A stretch of DNA of 64,000 bases from NCBI GenBank assembly GCA_017405785.1, contig JAFQZR010000001.1, positions 1 to 64,000 of the forward strand. Direction: 5' to 3'. Within the stretch, counting starts at the first letter, position 1, and each line of letters opens with the position of its first letter. This document shows, piece by piece, positions 46,020-54,705 of the stretch. Under the pieces are notes generated by a model that did not search any database, was not told where the DNA came from, and saw nothing but the letters and a program-made list of their open reading frames with translations. This DNA is from Erysipelotrichaceae bacterium (GTDB taxonomy: Bacteria > Bacillota_I > Bacilli_A > Erysipelotrichales > Erysipelotrichaceae). Made by a program: the position numbers and the translations under genes.

Positions 46020-47339
46020 CTACTCCTCCCAGGTAACAGGTTTTTCCAGCATGGCTCGCTGTTTACGTTCTTCTATATTTCTGTTAAGCTTGTGTTTTTC
46101 AATAACGTGATACACCTTGCCTGTCGTCAGACCCTGAACCAGTATTGTAAAGAATATTGTCAGGTATGTCACCGTTAACAGAATCAGATAGGTTTCCTCC
46201 CGCAGGATCTCACTACATCCCAATACCAGAGCCAGTGACAGACCGCCGCGCAAGGCGCTCCATGTCATAAGCGTCACAAATTCAGCCAGTGAATAGTTGC
46301 TAGGCAGACGGTTGCGACCAACTATAAGCGAAGAAGCCGTTACACCAAACAGACGTGCTGCCAGTGAGATAAGGATCGCTGCCGGAATCAGCAGAATAAT
46401 ATGTTCTGATATGGCATGTGAACAGGCGGTAAGACCCAGCAGCACAAACAGAAGGCTGTTAAGTATGTGTTCAATGATCTCCCAGAAACTCTCGTAAAGA
46501 TGACTGGAGTCGTATACTTCACGCTCTCTTTTGATACTGTCGCAGCAGTATGCATAGAACATGCCGCAGACTACACTGGCCAGAATACCGGAGAAACCGC
46601 TGTGTTCACATATGATATAGACTGAAGCAACATTGATCAGGCTGATCAGTATCTGCTGAACAGGATCTTTTGTTCGCTTAAACAGCTGAAACGTCAGATA
46701 AGAAATAGCCAGTCCTACCGCAAAGGCACCCAGGACTTCCTTTCCCAAAAGCAGCAGGAAGTTCTCACGGGCACCGGCACCTACCATGCTTTTAACAAAG
46801 ACGAACAGAACAACACCGGTACCGTCGTTAAACAGGCTCTCCCCTTCAATGACGCTTGTCACGCTTTTGGAAAGGCCCAGCTTATTCAGAATGCTGGTTG
46901 CCGCAATCGGATCCGTTGGCGAAACGATGCACCCCAGAAGGATACAGGTCCAGATATCCATCGGAAGACGGGCAATCAGCGAGAACAGATAGAACAGTAT
47001 TCCGTATAGGGTGGATGAAAGCAGTGTCGTCAACAGTGCCAGAAGAACAATTGGCTTGATGTTGGATATGAATTTGGAAAAATGCACCTTGCTGGCACCG
47101 GAGAACAGCATGAAACACAGTACACCTTCCAGCAGGAAATGCTCAAGATCCACTTCCGTTATGAAAGAGATGTTCCATTGCCACCAGCCTAGTCTTCCCG
47201 GTAACACCAGAAGAAGACCAATGATCAGTGAGAACGCTACAAGAGCGATGTCTGACGGCATGTGAAAAAAGCGCTTGTTTATCATTCCGATCAGAACGAT
47301 CAGGCTGAGCAGTATCACCAGAAGCAAAAGCGATGTCAC
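46020..47339 (-). CDS. Na+/H+ (K+/H+) antiporter, CPA1 type
   Basis: 439 residues with about twelve membrane helices. SPTDPIAA and EGESLFNDGTG contain the acidic ion-binding residues of CPA1 antiporters. It exchanges protons for Na+ or K+ for pH and ion homeostasis. The start is GTG at 47339 with AAGGAGG 7 nt upstream. Cotranscribed with the TrkA-like regulator. Confidence 0.9.
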   Translation of the reverse strand: MTSLLLLVILLSLIVLIGMINKRFFHMPSDIALVAFSLIIGLLLVLPGRLGWWQWNISFITEVDLEHFLLEGVLCFMLFSGASKVHFSKFISNIKPIVLLALLTTLLSSTLYGILFYLFSLIARLPMDIWTCILLGCIVSPTDPIAATSILNKLGLSKSVTSVIEGESLFNDGTGVVLFVFVKSMVGAGARENFLLLLGKEVLGAFAVGLAISYLTFQLFKRTKDPVQQILISLINVASVYIICEHSGFSGILASVVCGMFYAYCCDSIKREREVYDSSHLYESFWEIIEHILNSLLFVLLGLTACSHAISEHIILLIPAAILISLAARLFGVTASSLIVGRNRLPSNYSLAEFVTLMTWSALRGGLSLALVLGCSEILREETYLILLTVTYLTIFFTILVQGLTTGKVYHVIEKHKLNRNIEERKQRAMLEKPVTWEE

Positions 47340-47375
47340 GACTTATCCTCCTTATCAGCAAGGTTCTCTTGCAGG

Positions 47376-47384
47376 ATTATATCA
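47376..47384 (-). promoter_or_regulatory. Extended -10 promoter of the antiporter operon
   Basis: TGATATAAT on minus, about 36 nt before the GTG start. A small hairpin (GCAAG/CTTGC, 47358-47372) lies in the leader. Confidence 0.5.
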
Positions 47385-47435
47385 ATTGATGAAAATCATT
47401 ATTTAATAAAATTATATCATTAAATCCCCATAACG

Positions 47436-47456
47436 AAAAAAAGGTTTTTCAACCTC
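47436..47456 (-). terminator. Terminator of tRNA-Val (GAC)
   Basis: AGGTT, GAAA, AACCT, then TTTTTTTC on minus. Confidence 0.78.
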
Positions 47457-47469
47457 TGAGATAAAAAAA

Positions 47470-47545
47470 TGGTGGACGCTAAGGGACTCGAACCCCTGAC
47501 CCCTTCCACGTCAAGGAAGTGCTCTCCCAACTGAGCTAAGCGTCC
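47470..47545 (-). tRNA. tRNA-Val (anticodon GAC)
   Basis: Acceptor GGACGCT/AGCGTCC, anticodon loop TTGACGT giving GAC (reads GUC and GUU), T arm TTCGAGT and an encoded CCA. Confidence 0.94.
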
Positions 47546-47600
47546 GGTAAAAAAAGTATACCACAATATTCAGTGATGTACATCTTTTTTTTCGAAATGT

Positions 47601-48389
47601 TCAGTCTTCATTCAGAACACAGTGTTTCATGAACACCTTCTTTATCGGACTGTATACTTCATCAACCAGGTGGAAACCGCATTCATCAGCGATCTTTTCC
47701 ATTGCGGTGTTATCCGGATGATACTTTACCGTAATGCTTCTGGCCTGCAGATCTTCAAAGGCATATTCAACAGTTCTCCTAACGGCTTCCCTGCCGATTC
47801 CCTTATTCCAGTACTGCGGCAATAAATAAATCTGCAATTCGTAATTGCGGGTATTACCCTTGTTGTCACCCAGTCCGCAGCAGCCGATGAAGTGCTTTTT
47901 CGTATTGTCAAAAAGCAGCCAGTGCTGAGTGCGGTATTTCTCTTCATTGCTGAGTTCTTCCTTTACTCTGGCCTTAACTTCTTCCACTGAGTAAGCCCCG
48001 TCGACATCCAGATATTTACAGATGTCACGGTTGAGCCAGAGTTTTCTGGCCAGCTTAAGGTCTCCTTCTTCCCAGCGGGCAAATCCCAGTCTTTCAGAGG
48101 TAAACAGGAACTTACGCCCTTTTTCCTCAGTATATTCCTTACCGCTTTCAAACTCTTTCCTGGTTTTCAGAATGAAAGAGGTATCCCCCGGATTCAGGGA
48201 ATACTCAAGTTTCTTTATCCTTTTGTGCTTGTATTCATTTCTGACAAAGTCCATCAGTATGTGACTGTGGTAGCCGTGAACGACCAGAACATCGGTATAA
48301 TCCCAGGATATGGAATCAAGTATGTGGTTGAGTTCAATCTTGCTTTCGATGACCGTCATGCCATGAAGATCGACTCTGTAGGTTTTCAT
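47601..48389 (-). CDS. Smr-like domain fused to GNAT acetyltransferase
   Basis: 262 residues. The first ~80 residues resemble a Smr domain: VDLHGMTVIESKIELNHIL carries the LDLHG-type motif and VVHGYHSHIL the second HG motif, though the usual GxGxLR is altered. From about 90 the protein is a GNAT of the ribosomal-protein acetyltransferase type, with the acetyl-CoA loop YWNKGIGREAVRR near 205. It likely acetylates a protein or small amine; the Smr part may bind nucleic acid. Its start overlaps the phospholipase-like gene by 4 bp (ATGA), so they are coupled. Confidence 0.78.
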   Translation of the reverse strand: MKTYRVDLHGMTVIESKIELNHILDSISWDYTDVLVVHGYHSHILMDFVRNEYKHKRIKKLEYSLNPGDTSFILKTRKEFESGKEYTEEKGRKFLFTSERLGFARWEEGDLKLARKLWLNRDICKYLDVDGAYSVEEVKARVKEELSNEEKYRTQHWLLFDNTKKHFIGCCGLGDNKGNTRNYELQIYLLPQYWNKGIGREAVRRTVEYAFEDLQARSITVKYHPDNTAMEKIADECGFHLVDEVYSPIKKVFMKHCVLNED

Positions 48390-49351
48390 TTTTCCATGTC
48401 TTTGCGGAAGTACTTCATCTCAACTCCCGGCTGCATACCCGTATCAAAAGTTCTATTGCCTATGAAATCCAGTATTTCTTCAACTTCAACACTATCTTTG
48501 AGATATCCTTCATACAGTTTCATCAGCTTTACCGTATCGTTAACCGCCTGTTCCAGCATTTCCCGGAAACTGTCGGCTGATCTGAGAGTTTCATCACACG
48601 GATGGACCCAGGCTCTTTTCCGGAAGTTCATGGCGTCCATTTCGTAATCGTATTCCTTAGGAACCATCATGCCCGTAGCCATGCCGTGCTGGTGGAGTGC
48701 GTCTTCCAGAATTCTGACCCATTTGTTTTTCTTTCCCTTAGGGTCATAGAAAAGCTTCTGAATGTTGTGGAAATCAGCTATGGAATCCTTGACCTGCCTG
48801 TATGTCAGATCAAGATTATCGAGTTTCTTGAAGATCGGTCTTAACAGATTCCAGACTCTGGTATCAGTTTCTTCAGGATGCTGAAGCAGCTTGTAAGTCT
48901 GGAACTCCGTGACGTTCATGTTGTTGATCATCAGAACGCCCTTGTCAATCATCGTTTCAAAAAGCTGATGGCCGCTGCCGATGTCTTCCGTAAGGGAGTC
49001 AGTTTCGTAGAAAATATACGGATGTGCCGTATGGTCCAAAGCCCAGTGGCACATGAAGCCCATGACATAGGCTATGTCCAGATGATGCATTGATTCCTTG
49101 CTTTCTTCCAGCATCATGCGGAAATTATCATTTATGTGTTCCTTGTGCAGAACATCACCGTAATGAAGGACTTCATCGAAATCCTTTTTACTCTGCCAAG
49201 GCAGACGGTGATAAAGATAGAAAGGATCCGGTCCCTGACATCCCAGCATGAATACACCATGGTATTCCTGGATGGAGTTTCTGACCAGTTCGGTATCAGT
49301 CAAAGCGAGGGCTTTTTCCCCGCACATGCAATGGGCGATTATATTTGGCAT
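48386..49351 (-). CDS. Zinc-dependent phospholipase C family protein
   Basis: 321 residues. IIAHCMCGEKAL at the start, HYGDVLHKEH, and MGFMCHWALDHTAHPYIFYET match the His-rich zinc-binding core of this family. No signal peptide is seen, so it is probably a cytoplasmic hydrolase rather than a secreted toxin; the substrate is unknown. GAGGAA precedes the ATG. Confidence 0.83.
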   Translation of the reverse strand: MPNIIAHCMCGEKALALTDTELVRNSIQEYHGVFMLGCQGPDPFYLYHRLPWQSKKDFDEVLHYGDVLHKEHINDNFRMMLEESKESMHHLDIAYVMGFMCHWALDHTAHPYIFYETDSLTEDIGSGHQLFETMIDKGVLMINNMNVTEFQTYKLLQHPEETDTRVWNLLRPIFKKLDNLDLTYRQVKDSIADFHNIQKLFYDPKGKKNKWVRILEDALHQHGMATGMMVPKEYDYEMDAMNFRKRAWVHPCDETLRSADSFREMLEQAVNDTVKLMKLYEGYLKDSVEVEEILDFIGNRTFDTGMQPGVEMKYFRKDMEK

Positions 49352-49386
49352 ATTACTGTTCCTCTACCTTATAATTCTACTAAATC

Positions 49387-49416
49387 CAAAAGAAAAGTAA
49401 CAGTGACCTGTTACTT
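49387..49416 (-). terminator. Terminator of the zinc ATPase operon
   Basis: AAGTAACAG, GTCA loop, CTGTTACTT, then TTCTTTT on minus, 18 nt past the stop codon. Confidence 0.78.
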
Positions 49417-49433
49417 AATTCTCTATATAATGC

Positions 49434-51506
49434 TTACTTCAACAGTCTTAATGTGTTAAGTACCGCAATCAGCGTTACTCCGACATCAGCGAAGACGGCT
49501 GCCCACATCGGAATGGTTCCCATGATGCCGAGAATGATGAATACCAGTTTGCACAGAACAATAAACCACAGATTCTGCTTTACGACTGCAACAGTCTTTC
49601 TGGCAATCTCTCTGCCGGCAGCCAGGCCGGTCAGTGAGTCATTCATGACAACAACATCACTGCTGGCAATGGCCGTGTCGGTTCCCTTGCCTCCCATCGC
49701 AATTCCCACATCAGCCAGTGAAAGTACGGCTGCATCATTGGTGCCGTCACCGACAAATGCGGTCCTAAAGCCCATGACTCTGGCCTTGCGCAGGATTTCA
49801 ACCTTGTCTTCAGGCATAAGATTGCCGAATACATCATTGATCTCTCCGATACTTCTTATCTCATCAACCTTTTCCTGACGGTCACCTGACAGAACTTCGA
49901 TTCTTCCGACACCGTCTTTTTTCAGTTTGCTCAGTACTTCCCTGGCATCCTGCTTTACCTCATCAGCGAAAACCAGATGCCCGATCACTTCATCGGCAGT
50001 TACCACATAGACAGCTGTCTTATGCAGATCCTCCAGTTCCCGACTGCAGTTTTCACTGGCAAAACCGTAACTGCCCAGGAAATACTCTTTTTCGTTAACA
50101 ACAGCTCTGACACCCTTACCCGGAACTTCACTGAAGTCCGTAACAGTGTCATATTCCTTATCTTTACCGTATCTGGTAACAATTGAAGATGCCAGAGGGT
50201 GATTGCTGTGTCTTTCAATGGAAGCACACAGTCTGATGAAATCATCCTGTTCCATGTTGCTTTCAGCTTCTTCAACAATGAATTCACCGCTGGTCAGAGT
50301 TCCTGTCTTATCCAGTGCCAGGTAGTCAAACTGACCTAAGGCTTCCAGATGTTCCGAACCTTTTACTAGCACTCCCTTGCGGCTGGCCATGCCGATACCG
50401 CAGAAGAAAGCCAGAGGAACGGATATTACAAGTGCGCACGGGCAGGATATTACCAGCAATGTGCAGGCCATTCTGATTGATTCATCATATGTCAGGGATG
50501 ATACCAGCGGTCCGAGTGCTGCTAATGCCACAGCCAGTATTATCACTGTAGGAGTATAGAATCTGGTAAAGCGGTCAACGATGCTTTCCGTTCTGCTTTT
50601 TTCCATCTGGCAGTTCTCTACCAGTTCCCTGATCTTGGTAATGGTGGAGTCTTCCAGCGATTTGGTAGCCTTGACGACTAACAGTGAAGACATGTTCATG
50701 CTTCCGCTGATGACTTCATCCCCTGCTTCCACACTTACAGGCATGCTTTCACCGTTTATTGATGACATATCTATGGTTCCGGAACCTTCCTCAATGACAC
50801 CGTCAACCGGTACCTCTTCAAAAGGCTTGACCTGCAGCAGCATTCCTTCTCTGACTCTGTCAGTGTCAACTTCAATGACCTCACCGTCCAGTATCCAATG
50901 AACCTTATCAGGTACACCGACCAGTAATGCTTCGATGTTGTCCTTAGAATGATCTACGGCCAGATCTGTCAGCAGTTCACCTAACTGATACAGCCACATT
51001 ACCATAACCGCTTCCTCAGCTTCACCGATGAAGAAAGCCGTAATTGAGGCTACCGCCATCAGGAATTCTTCACTGGTCCAGCTGAAACTGGTCAGTCCTT
51101 CAACTGCTTCACTCAGAATGTCATAACCGATGATCATGTAAGCTAATGCGTATGTTGCGATCTGCCAGGAACCATTCAGCCGGAATCTGGCCAGCAGCCA
51201 TAAAGCTGCTGAAGCAACCAGACGCAGGATCATTATCTTACGTGATCCTTCTTCATCTTCATCGTCACCATGATGATGCCCGTGATCGTGACCATGACTG
51301 TGGCCATGTTCATGCTTATGCGCATGGTGCTCATGGTGCTCATGCACCTTGTGATCATGATGACAGCACTCTTGTTCATCATCGTTATGTTCGTGTTCGT
51401 GATGATCGTGACAGCAGCACTCATGTTCATCTTCGTGATGATCGTGTTCTTCTGTTTCAATTATCTCTTCAGCTTCTAAGCCGGTATTGTTCTCTGTGTT
51501 ACTCAT
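49434..51506 (-). CDS. P1B-type heavy-metal (zinc/cadmium) ATPase
   Basis: 690 residues. SCPCALVISVPLAF is the CPC metal-transport motif, DKTGTLTSGE carries the phosphorylated Asp, and GDGTNDAAVL the hinge. Instead of an N-terminal HMA domain it has about 80 residues of His/Asp/Glu/Cys (HEHGHSHGHDHGHHHG), likely a metal-binding region. It exports Zn2+, and perhaps Cd2+ or Co2+. The start overlaps the ArsR repressor stop by 4 bp, so expression should follow metal load. Confidence 0.92.
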   Translation of the reverse strand: MSNTENNTGLEAEEIIETEEHDHHEDEHECCCHDHHEHEHNDDEQECCHHDHKVHEHHEHHAHKHEHGHSHGHDHGHHHGDDEDEEGSRKIMILRLVASAALWLLARFRLNGSWQIATYALAYMIIGYDILSEAVEGLTSFSWTSEEFLMAVASITAFFIGEAEEAVMVMWLYQLGELLTDLAVDHSKDNIEALLVGVPDKVHWILDGEVIEVDTDRVREGMLLQVKPFEEVPVDGVIEEGSGTIDMSSINGESMPVSVEAGDEVISGSMNMSSLLVVKATKSLEDSTITKIRELVENCQMEKSRTESIVDRFTRFYTPTVIILAVALAALGPLVSSLTYDESIRMACTLLVISCPCALVISVPLAFFCGIGMASRKGVLVKGSEHLEALGQFDYLALDKTGTLTSGEFIVEEAESNMEQDDFIRLCASIERHSNHPLASSIVTRYGKDKEYDTVTDFSEVPGKGVRAVVNEKEYFLGSYGFASENCSRELEDLHKTAVYVVTADEVIGHLVFADEVKQDAREVLSKLKKDGVGRIEVLSGDRQEKVDEIRSIGEINDVFGNLMPEDKVEILRKARVMGFRTAFVGDGTNDAAVLSLADVGIAMGGKGTDTAIASSDVVVMNDSLTGLAAGREIARKTVAVVKQNLWFIVLCKLVFIILGIMGTIPMWAAVFADVGVTLIAVLNTLRLLK

Positions 51507-51847
51507 TCGCTGATATGCTCCAATCCCTGTGAAAAAATGGTAAAGACATGACTGTCAGATAAACGGTAATAAATGTTCTTTCCTTCTCTTCTTATCTTGA
51601 CCAGGTTTGACCGTCTTAAAATGCGTAACTGATGAGAAACTGCACTCTGCTGCATCCCTAAGGCATCGGCTATTTCCTGTACATTAAGTTCCTTAATGAA
51701 AAGAGAATACATGATTCTTATGCGTGTTGAATCGGAAAAGATCTTAAACAGATCAGCCAGATCAGCCAGAGTTTCCTCATCTACTGATTCCATCTGATCA
51801 ATGGTTTCCTTTCTTAATTCATAATCGTCTTTCATAATATCTGTCAT
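51503..51847 (-). CDS. ArsR/SmtB-family zinc-sensing repressor
   Basis: 114 residues with a winged helix (VQEIADALGMQQSAVSHQLRIL). The C-terminal helix has D98, H100, H111 and E114, matching exactly in spacing the alpha-5 zinc site of SmtB/CzrA. The alpha-3 Cys pair of CadC is absent, so a zinc (not Cd/Pb) sensor is likely. An upstream in-frame ATG at 51874 lies inside the operator near the transcription start; the ATG at 51847, after GAGGTGG, is preferred. It represses itself and the ATPase. Confidence 0.92.
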   Translation of the reverse strand: MTDIMKDDYELRKETIDQMESVDEETLADLADLFKIFSDSTRIRIMYSLFIKELNVQEIADALGMQQSAVSHQLRILRRSNLVKIRREGKNIYYRLSDSHVFTIFSQGLEHISE

Positions 51848-51855
51848 ATCCACCT

Positions 51856-51877
51856 CATATGAACACTTGTTCATATG
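51856..51877. promoter_or_regulatory. ArsR/SmtB-type operator
   Basis: A perfect palindrome of two 10-nt half sites, CATATGAACA, separated by 2 bp. TGAACA with a 2-bp centre is the pattern bound by SmtB/CzrA-type repressors. It covers the transcription start of the operon. Confidence 0.85.
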
Positions 51878-51880
51878 TTT

Positions 51881-51909
51881 ATGATATCACCTGCTTATCA
51901 GTTTCGCAA
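51881..51909 (-). promoter_or_regulatory. Promoter of the zinc operon
   Basis: TTGCGA (51904-51909), 17 bp, TATCAT (51881-51886) on minus; the operator begins 3 bp downstream of the -10 box. Confidence 0.68.
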
Positions 51910-51921
51910 TAACCTTTCCAT

Positions 51922-51945
51922 AAAAAAGAGAGCATTTCTGCTCTC
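51922..51945 (-). terminator. Terminator of the first SIS gene
   Basis: GAGAGCA, GAAA loop, TGCTCTC, then TTTTTTA on minus, 7 nt past the stop codon. Confidence 0.85.
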
Positions 51946-51952
51946 ACTGATT

Positions 51953-53029
51953 TTAACCTCTGTGTGTTTCGAAGTACTGTCCGGATACGTGATCCTGATA
52001 CTCGCCAATCGGCAATACCGGGACACCCACTCCCTGAGCCAGTAAGAATGCCAGCACTTCAACAGCCGGAGCGAATTCCAGAGCACGGAATACCCCGCCT
52101 TTCACTTCAAACTCCAGGTCATTTTCGTCAAGAGGATTTACGCCAAAGACATAAGCCTGTCCCAGCTCATGCTTGCCGTAATCCGCAATGCCGTGTCCCA
52201 TCCATTGGTCTTCCCCACCGTCATTTAAGGCGATCGCCACTGTGCCAACAGGGAATCCTAAAGGAGGTCCGTGCAGTCCGTCCTCAGCTTCATAGCCTAC
52301 CGCCAGATAACTCTTGGCAGTTTCCAGGATCTTAAGTGCGCCTTCCAAAGCTACACCGTGAAGTGTTCCAGAGCCGTATATGACAAAACTGTCAGCCATT
52401 ATCAGTTCATCTTTATGATCAGTGAACCATGCAACAGCCTTATCGACTACAGCCGGATGATTGTCAGCCGCCTTAACGGCTTCACCGAGATATTCATTAA
52501 ACTGAGCAGCTGTGATATTACCTCTTTCCAGGGCAATTCTTAAACCGATTACCATCAGAGTCACTACACTGGTGCAGTAACCGATGGTACGGAACCAGAA
52601 TTCTTCATAACCGCATCCCATATTTACATGGCTTTTGGCCCGTGAACCTACCGGTGTTGTTTCATCTTCCGTAACCGCCACAGTAAAGCATCCCTTTTCG
52701 TTCATTCTGTAAACCATTTCCTTGACCAGGGTTGATGTTCCGGTCTGAGACACAAAGATGTACAGAGCATCAGGATTGTAAACGCTCTTGTGATTGAACT
52801 GGTTAGCCATGAAAGTATGTACCGGTAAACCGGTGACTTCTTCCATGAAATCACGGGCTGTTATGGCAGCAGTATTACTGGAACCGGCACCGCAGATGAC
52901 GATTTCATTAATGCGGTTAATGTCACTTCCGAGATAATTAACTAAGGCATCGGTATTTACCTCGGCATTCTCAACGATGGCCTTGGTCAGCGGTGCCACT
53001 CTTCTGATACAGTCAAGCATTGTGATCAT
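51953..53029 (-). CDS. Double-SIS sugar isomerase/deglycase-like protein
   Basis: 358 residues with two SIS domains: ICGAGSSNTAAI and VSQTGTSTLV in the first, IYGSGTLHGVALEGALKILET in the second. This is the layout of GlmS isomerase domains, FrlB fructosamine-6-phosphate deglycase and AgaS. EAEDGLHGP resembles the GlmS/FrlB substrate loop. It has no glutaminase domain, so it likely deaminates or isomerises an amino-sugar phosphate. It is a paralogue of the protein at 57027-58106. It has its own terminator and lies downstream of a DeoR regulator. Confidence 0.85.
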   Translation of the reverse strand: MITMLDCIRRVAPLTKAIVENAEVNTDALVNYLGSDINRINEIVICGAGSSNTAAITARDFMEEVTGLPVHTFMANQFNHKSVYNPDALYIFVSQTGTSTLVKEMVYRMNEKGCFTVAVTEDETTPVGSRAKSHVNMGCGYEEFWFRTIGYCTSVVTLMVIGLRIALERGNITAAQFNEYLGEAVKAADNHPAVVDKAVAWFTDHKDELIMADSFVIYGSGTLHGVALEGALKILETAKSYLAVGYEAEDGLHGPPLGFPVGTVAIALNDGGEDQWMGHGIADYGKHELGQAYVFGVNPLDENDLEFEVKGGVFRALEFAPAVEVLAFLLAQGVGVPVLPIGEYQDHVSGQYFETHRG

Positions 53030-53104
53030 TGTATTTTCCTCTTTCTCTTGTTTTCATTTTAACATGAGATACAGACAACCTCTATCAAACTTGGAAATCC
53101 TTCC

Positions 53105-53144
53105 GTAAAAAAACGAACAGTACTGCATACTGCTTGTACTGTTC
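53105..53144 (-). terminator. Terminator of the deoR-nitroreductase operon
   Basis: GAACAGTAC and GTACTGTTC 9-bp stem with a 12-nt loop, then GTTTTTTT on minus. Confidence 0.82.
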
Positions 53145-53163
53145 TGTTGTTTTTAAAAAACTG

Positions 53164-53679
53164 CTATTTGAAGAAAACTATTTCTTCAGCTTTCTTTGAT
53201 TCTGAATGCTTCGGTGCCGGAACGCTGTCTTCAGCCGGATAACCGATAGGCATCAGTAAGACGATCTCTTCACTCTCCGGTATGTCCAGCAGTTCTCTGA
53301 CCCGGGCTCTTGAATAATGGTTTACCCAGCAGGTACCCAAACCCAGTTCATAGGCTTTCAGCATCATGTGTGTAGCGACAATGCTGCAGTCCTGATGACC
53401 TGAATTAAAGGTTTCTTCAAAAGGATTGTAATATACTTCGCTGTTCTCAGCGGTAAAGCATAATACTGCCGGAGCATTATAAGCGCATCTGCAGGCAGCT
53501 CTGAGCTTGGCGATTTTTTCATCACTGCAGACCACATAGATTCTCTGCCGCTGAGAGTTCTTGGCTGTCGGTGCCAGCATTCCTGCTTCAATGACCTGAG
53601 CCATTACCTCATATTCAATCTTTCTGTCACTGTAGTTTCTGACAGAATACCTTCCTCTGATAACCTCATCTAATTCCAT
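53164..53679 (-). CDS. Nitroreductase family protein
   Basis: 171 residues. RYSVRNYSDRKI at the start and APTAKNSQ form the FMN-binding part; GLGTCWVNHYS and MPIGYPAEDS complete the family pattern. An FMN-dependent NAD(P)H oxidoreductase; the natural substrate is unknown. It starts 1 nt after the DeoR stop codon, so both are one operon. Confidence 0.9.
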   Translation of the reverse strand: MELDEVIRGRYSVRNYSDRKIEYEVMAQVIEAGMLAPTAKNSQRQRIYVVCSDEKIAKLRAACRCAYNAPAVLCFTAENSEVYYNPFEETFNSGHQDCSIVATHMMLKAYELGLGTCWVNHYSRARVRELLDIPESEEIVLLMPIGYPAEDSVPAPKHSESKKAEEIVFFK

Positions 53680-53680
53680 T

Positions 53681-54463
53681 TTAATTCTCCCTTTTTCTGA
53701 GATACGGAGCTATGACCAGATTAAGTCCCGCTTCTTTAGCCTTCTTGACAGTTTCCCGGTCAATGCCTTCATCCGTAATTATTATGTCATAATCTTTCGG
53801 CAGACCGTGCACACTGAAGAATACCTGTCCAAACTTTGTATGGTCGATAAGCAGGATCTTCTCCTTGCTGATCCGCTGGACTGCTTCCTTGACCTTGCCG
53901 TCCATTTCGGTCGGAACAGAAGCACCCCGGACAATATCAAATCCCTGAGATGTTATGAAGGCCTTATCCACATGATGCGAGTTAAAGAACTCAATGGTAC
54001 TGGAGCTCAGTGTAGCCTCCGTCAGACGGCTGTAAACACCCGGAGCGATGATAATGTCGATGTTCTCCTTGTCCTGGATGGTTTCAATGCTTCTGATAGA
54101 ATTGGTCAATACGGTCATCTTCTTGTTCTTGAGGAAACGTCCGATGTTGTAACAGGTCGTCCCGCAGTCGATGTATATTGAGTCTCCCTCATTGACAAGC
54201 TTGCTGGCTTGATAAGCAATAGCCATCTTTTCATCCAGCGCATTCTTGTTTTTGAGCATGAAAGACGGTTCACTGGCAGCGCCTTCATTAAGGCTTGCCC
54301 CGCCGTAATATGTTGTGATAACACCCTGTTTCTCCAGCACGCTTAAATCACGGCGGATCGTCATCGGAGTAACATTGAATTTCTCTGCCAGAGACATTAC
54401 CACAACTCTTTTTTCATTTAACAGTTTGTCGAAAATAGCCAGTCTTCTATTTGTAGCGTTCAT
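53681..54463 (-). CDS. DeoR/GlpR-family transcriptional regulator
   Basis: 260 residues. The N-terminal helix-turn-helix (VMSLAEKFNVTPMTIRRDLSVLEKQG) is the DeoR signature. The C-terminal sugar-phosphate-binding domain contains DCGTTCYNIGRFL, IAPGVYS and DHTKFG. It is likely a repressor released by a sugar phosphate; the two SIS genes and nitroreductase are the nearest candidates. GAGG lies about 9 nt before the ATG. Confidence 0.9.
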   Translation of the reverse strand: MNATNRRLAIFDKLLNEKRVVVMSLAEKFNVTPMTIRRDLSVLEKQGVITTYYGGASLNEGAASEPSFMLKNKNALDEKMAIAYQASKLVNEGDSIYIDCGTTCYNIGRFLKNKKMTVLTNSIRSIETIQDKENIDIIIAPGVYSRLTEATLSSSTIEFFNSHHVDKAFITSQGFDIVRGASVPTEMDGKVKEAVQRISKEKILLIDHTKFGQVFFSVHGLPKDYDIIITDEGIDRETVKKAKEAGLNLVIAPYLRKREN

Positions 54464-54547
54464 TATAATTTACCTCTGTTCTATGTTTATTTATAACAAA
54501 AATAACTTTTTTTTTCATTTGTTTTGCATCAAATCCGGGGAAAAGCA

Positions 54548-54573
54548 CAAAAAAAAAAGAATCCTCTGATTCT
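54548..54573 (-). terminator. Terminator of tRNA-Thr
   Basis: AGAATC, AGAG loop, GATTCT, then a run of eight or more T on minus. Confidence 0.82.
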
Positions 54574-54588
54574 CAGTTTCTACCATAA

Positions 54589-54663
54589 TGGTGCCGGTTG
54601 ACAGAATTGAACTGTCGACCCCTTCCCTACCAAGGAAGTGCTCTACCTCTGAGCTAAACCGGC
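54589..54663 (-). tRNA. tRNA-Thr (anticodon GGT)
   Basis: 75-nt cloverleaf with acceptor GCCGGTT/AACCGGC, anticodon loop TTGGTAG giving GGT (reads ACC and ACU), T arm TTCAATT and an encoded CCA. Confidence 0.94.
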
Positions 54664-54673
54664 AAGCATTATA

Positions 54674-54702
54674 AGTATAATAGAAAAGTACTTTGATGTA
54701 AA
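54674..54702 (-). promoter_or_regulatory. Promoter of tRNA-Thr
   Basis: TTTACA (54697-54702), 17 bp, TATACT (54674-54679) on minus, 10 nt before the tRNA. The -35 box begins 3 nt past the Tex stop codon. Confidence 0.7.
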
Positions 54703-54705
54703 CAG

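Noticed and set aside
51270-51532. Plus-strand frames across the His-rich region of the zinc ATPase
   Set aside because: They are caused by the repetitive His codons on the opposite strand; no start signals or family features.
51848-51874. Upstream ATG of the ArsR repressor
   Set aside because: It lies inside the operator at the predicted transcription start and has no ribosome binding site; it was kept only as an alternative.
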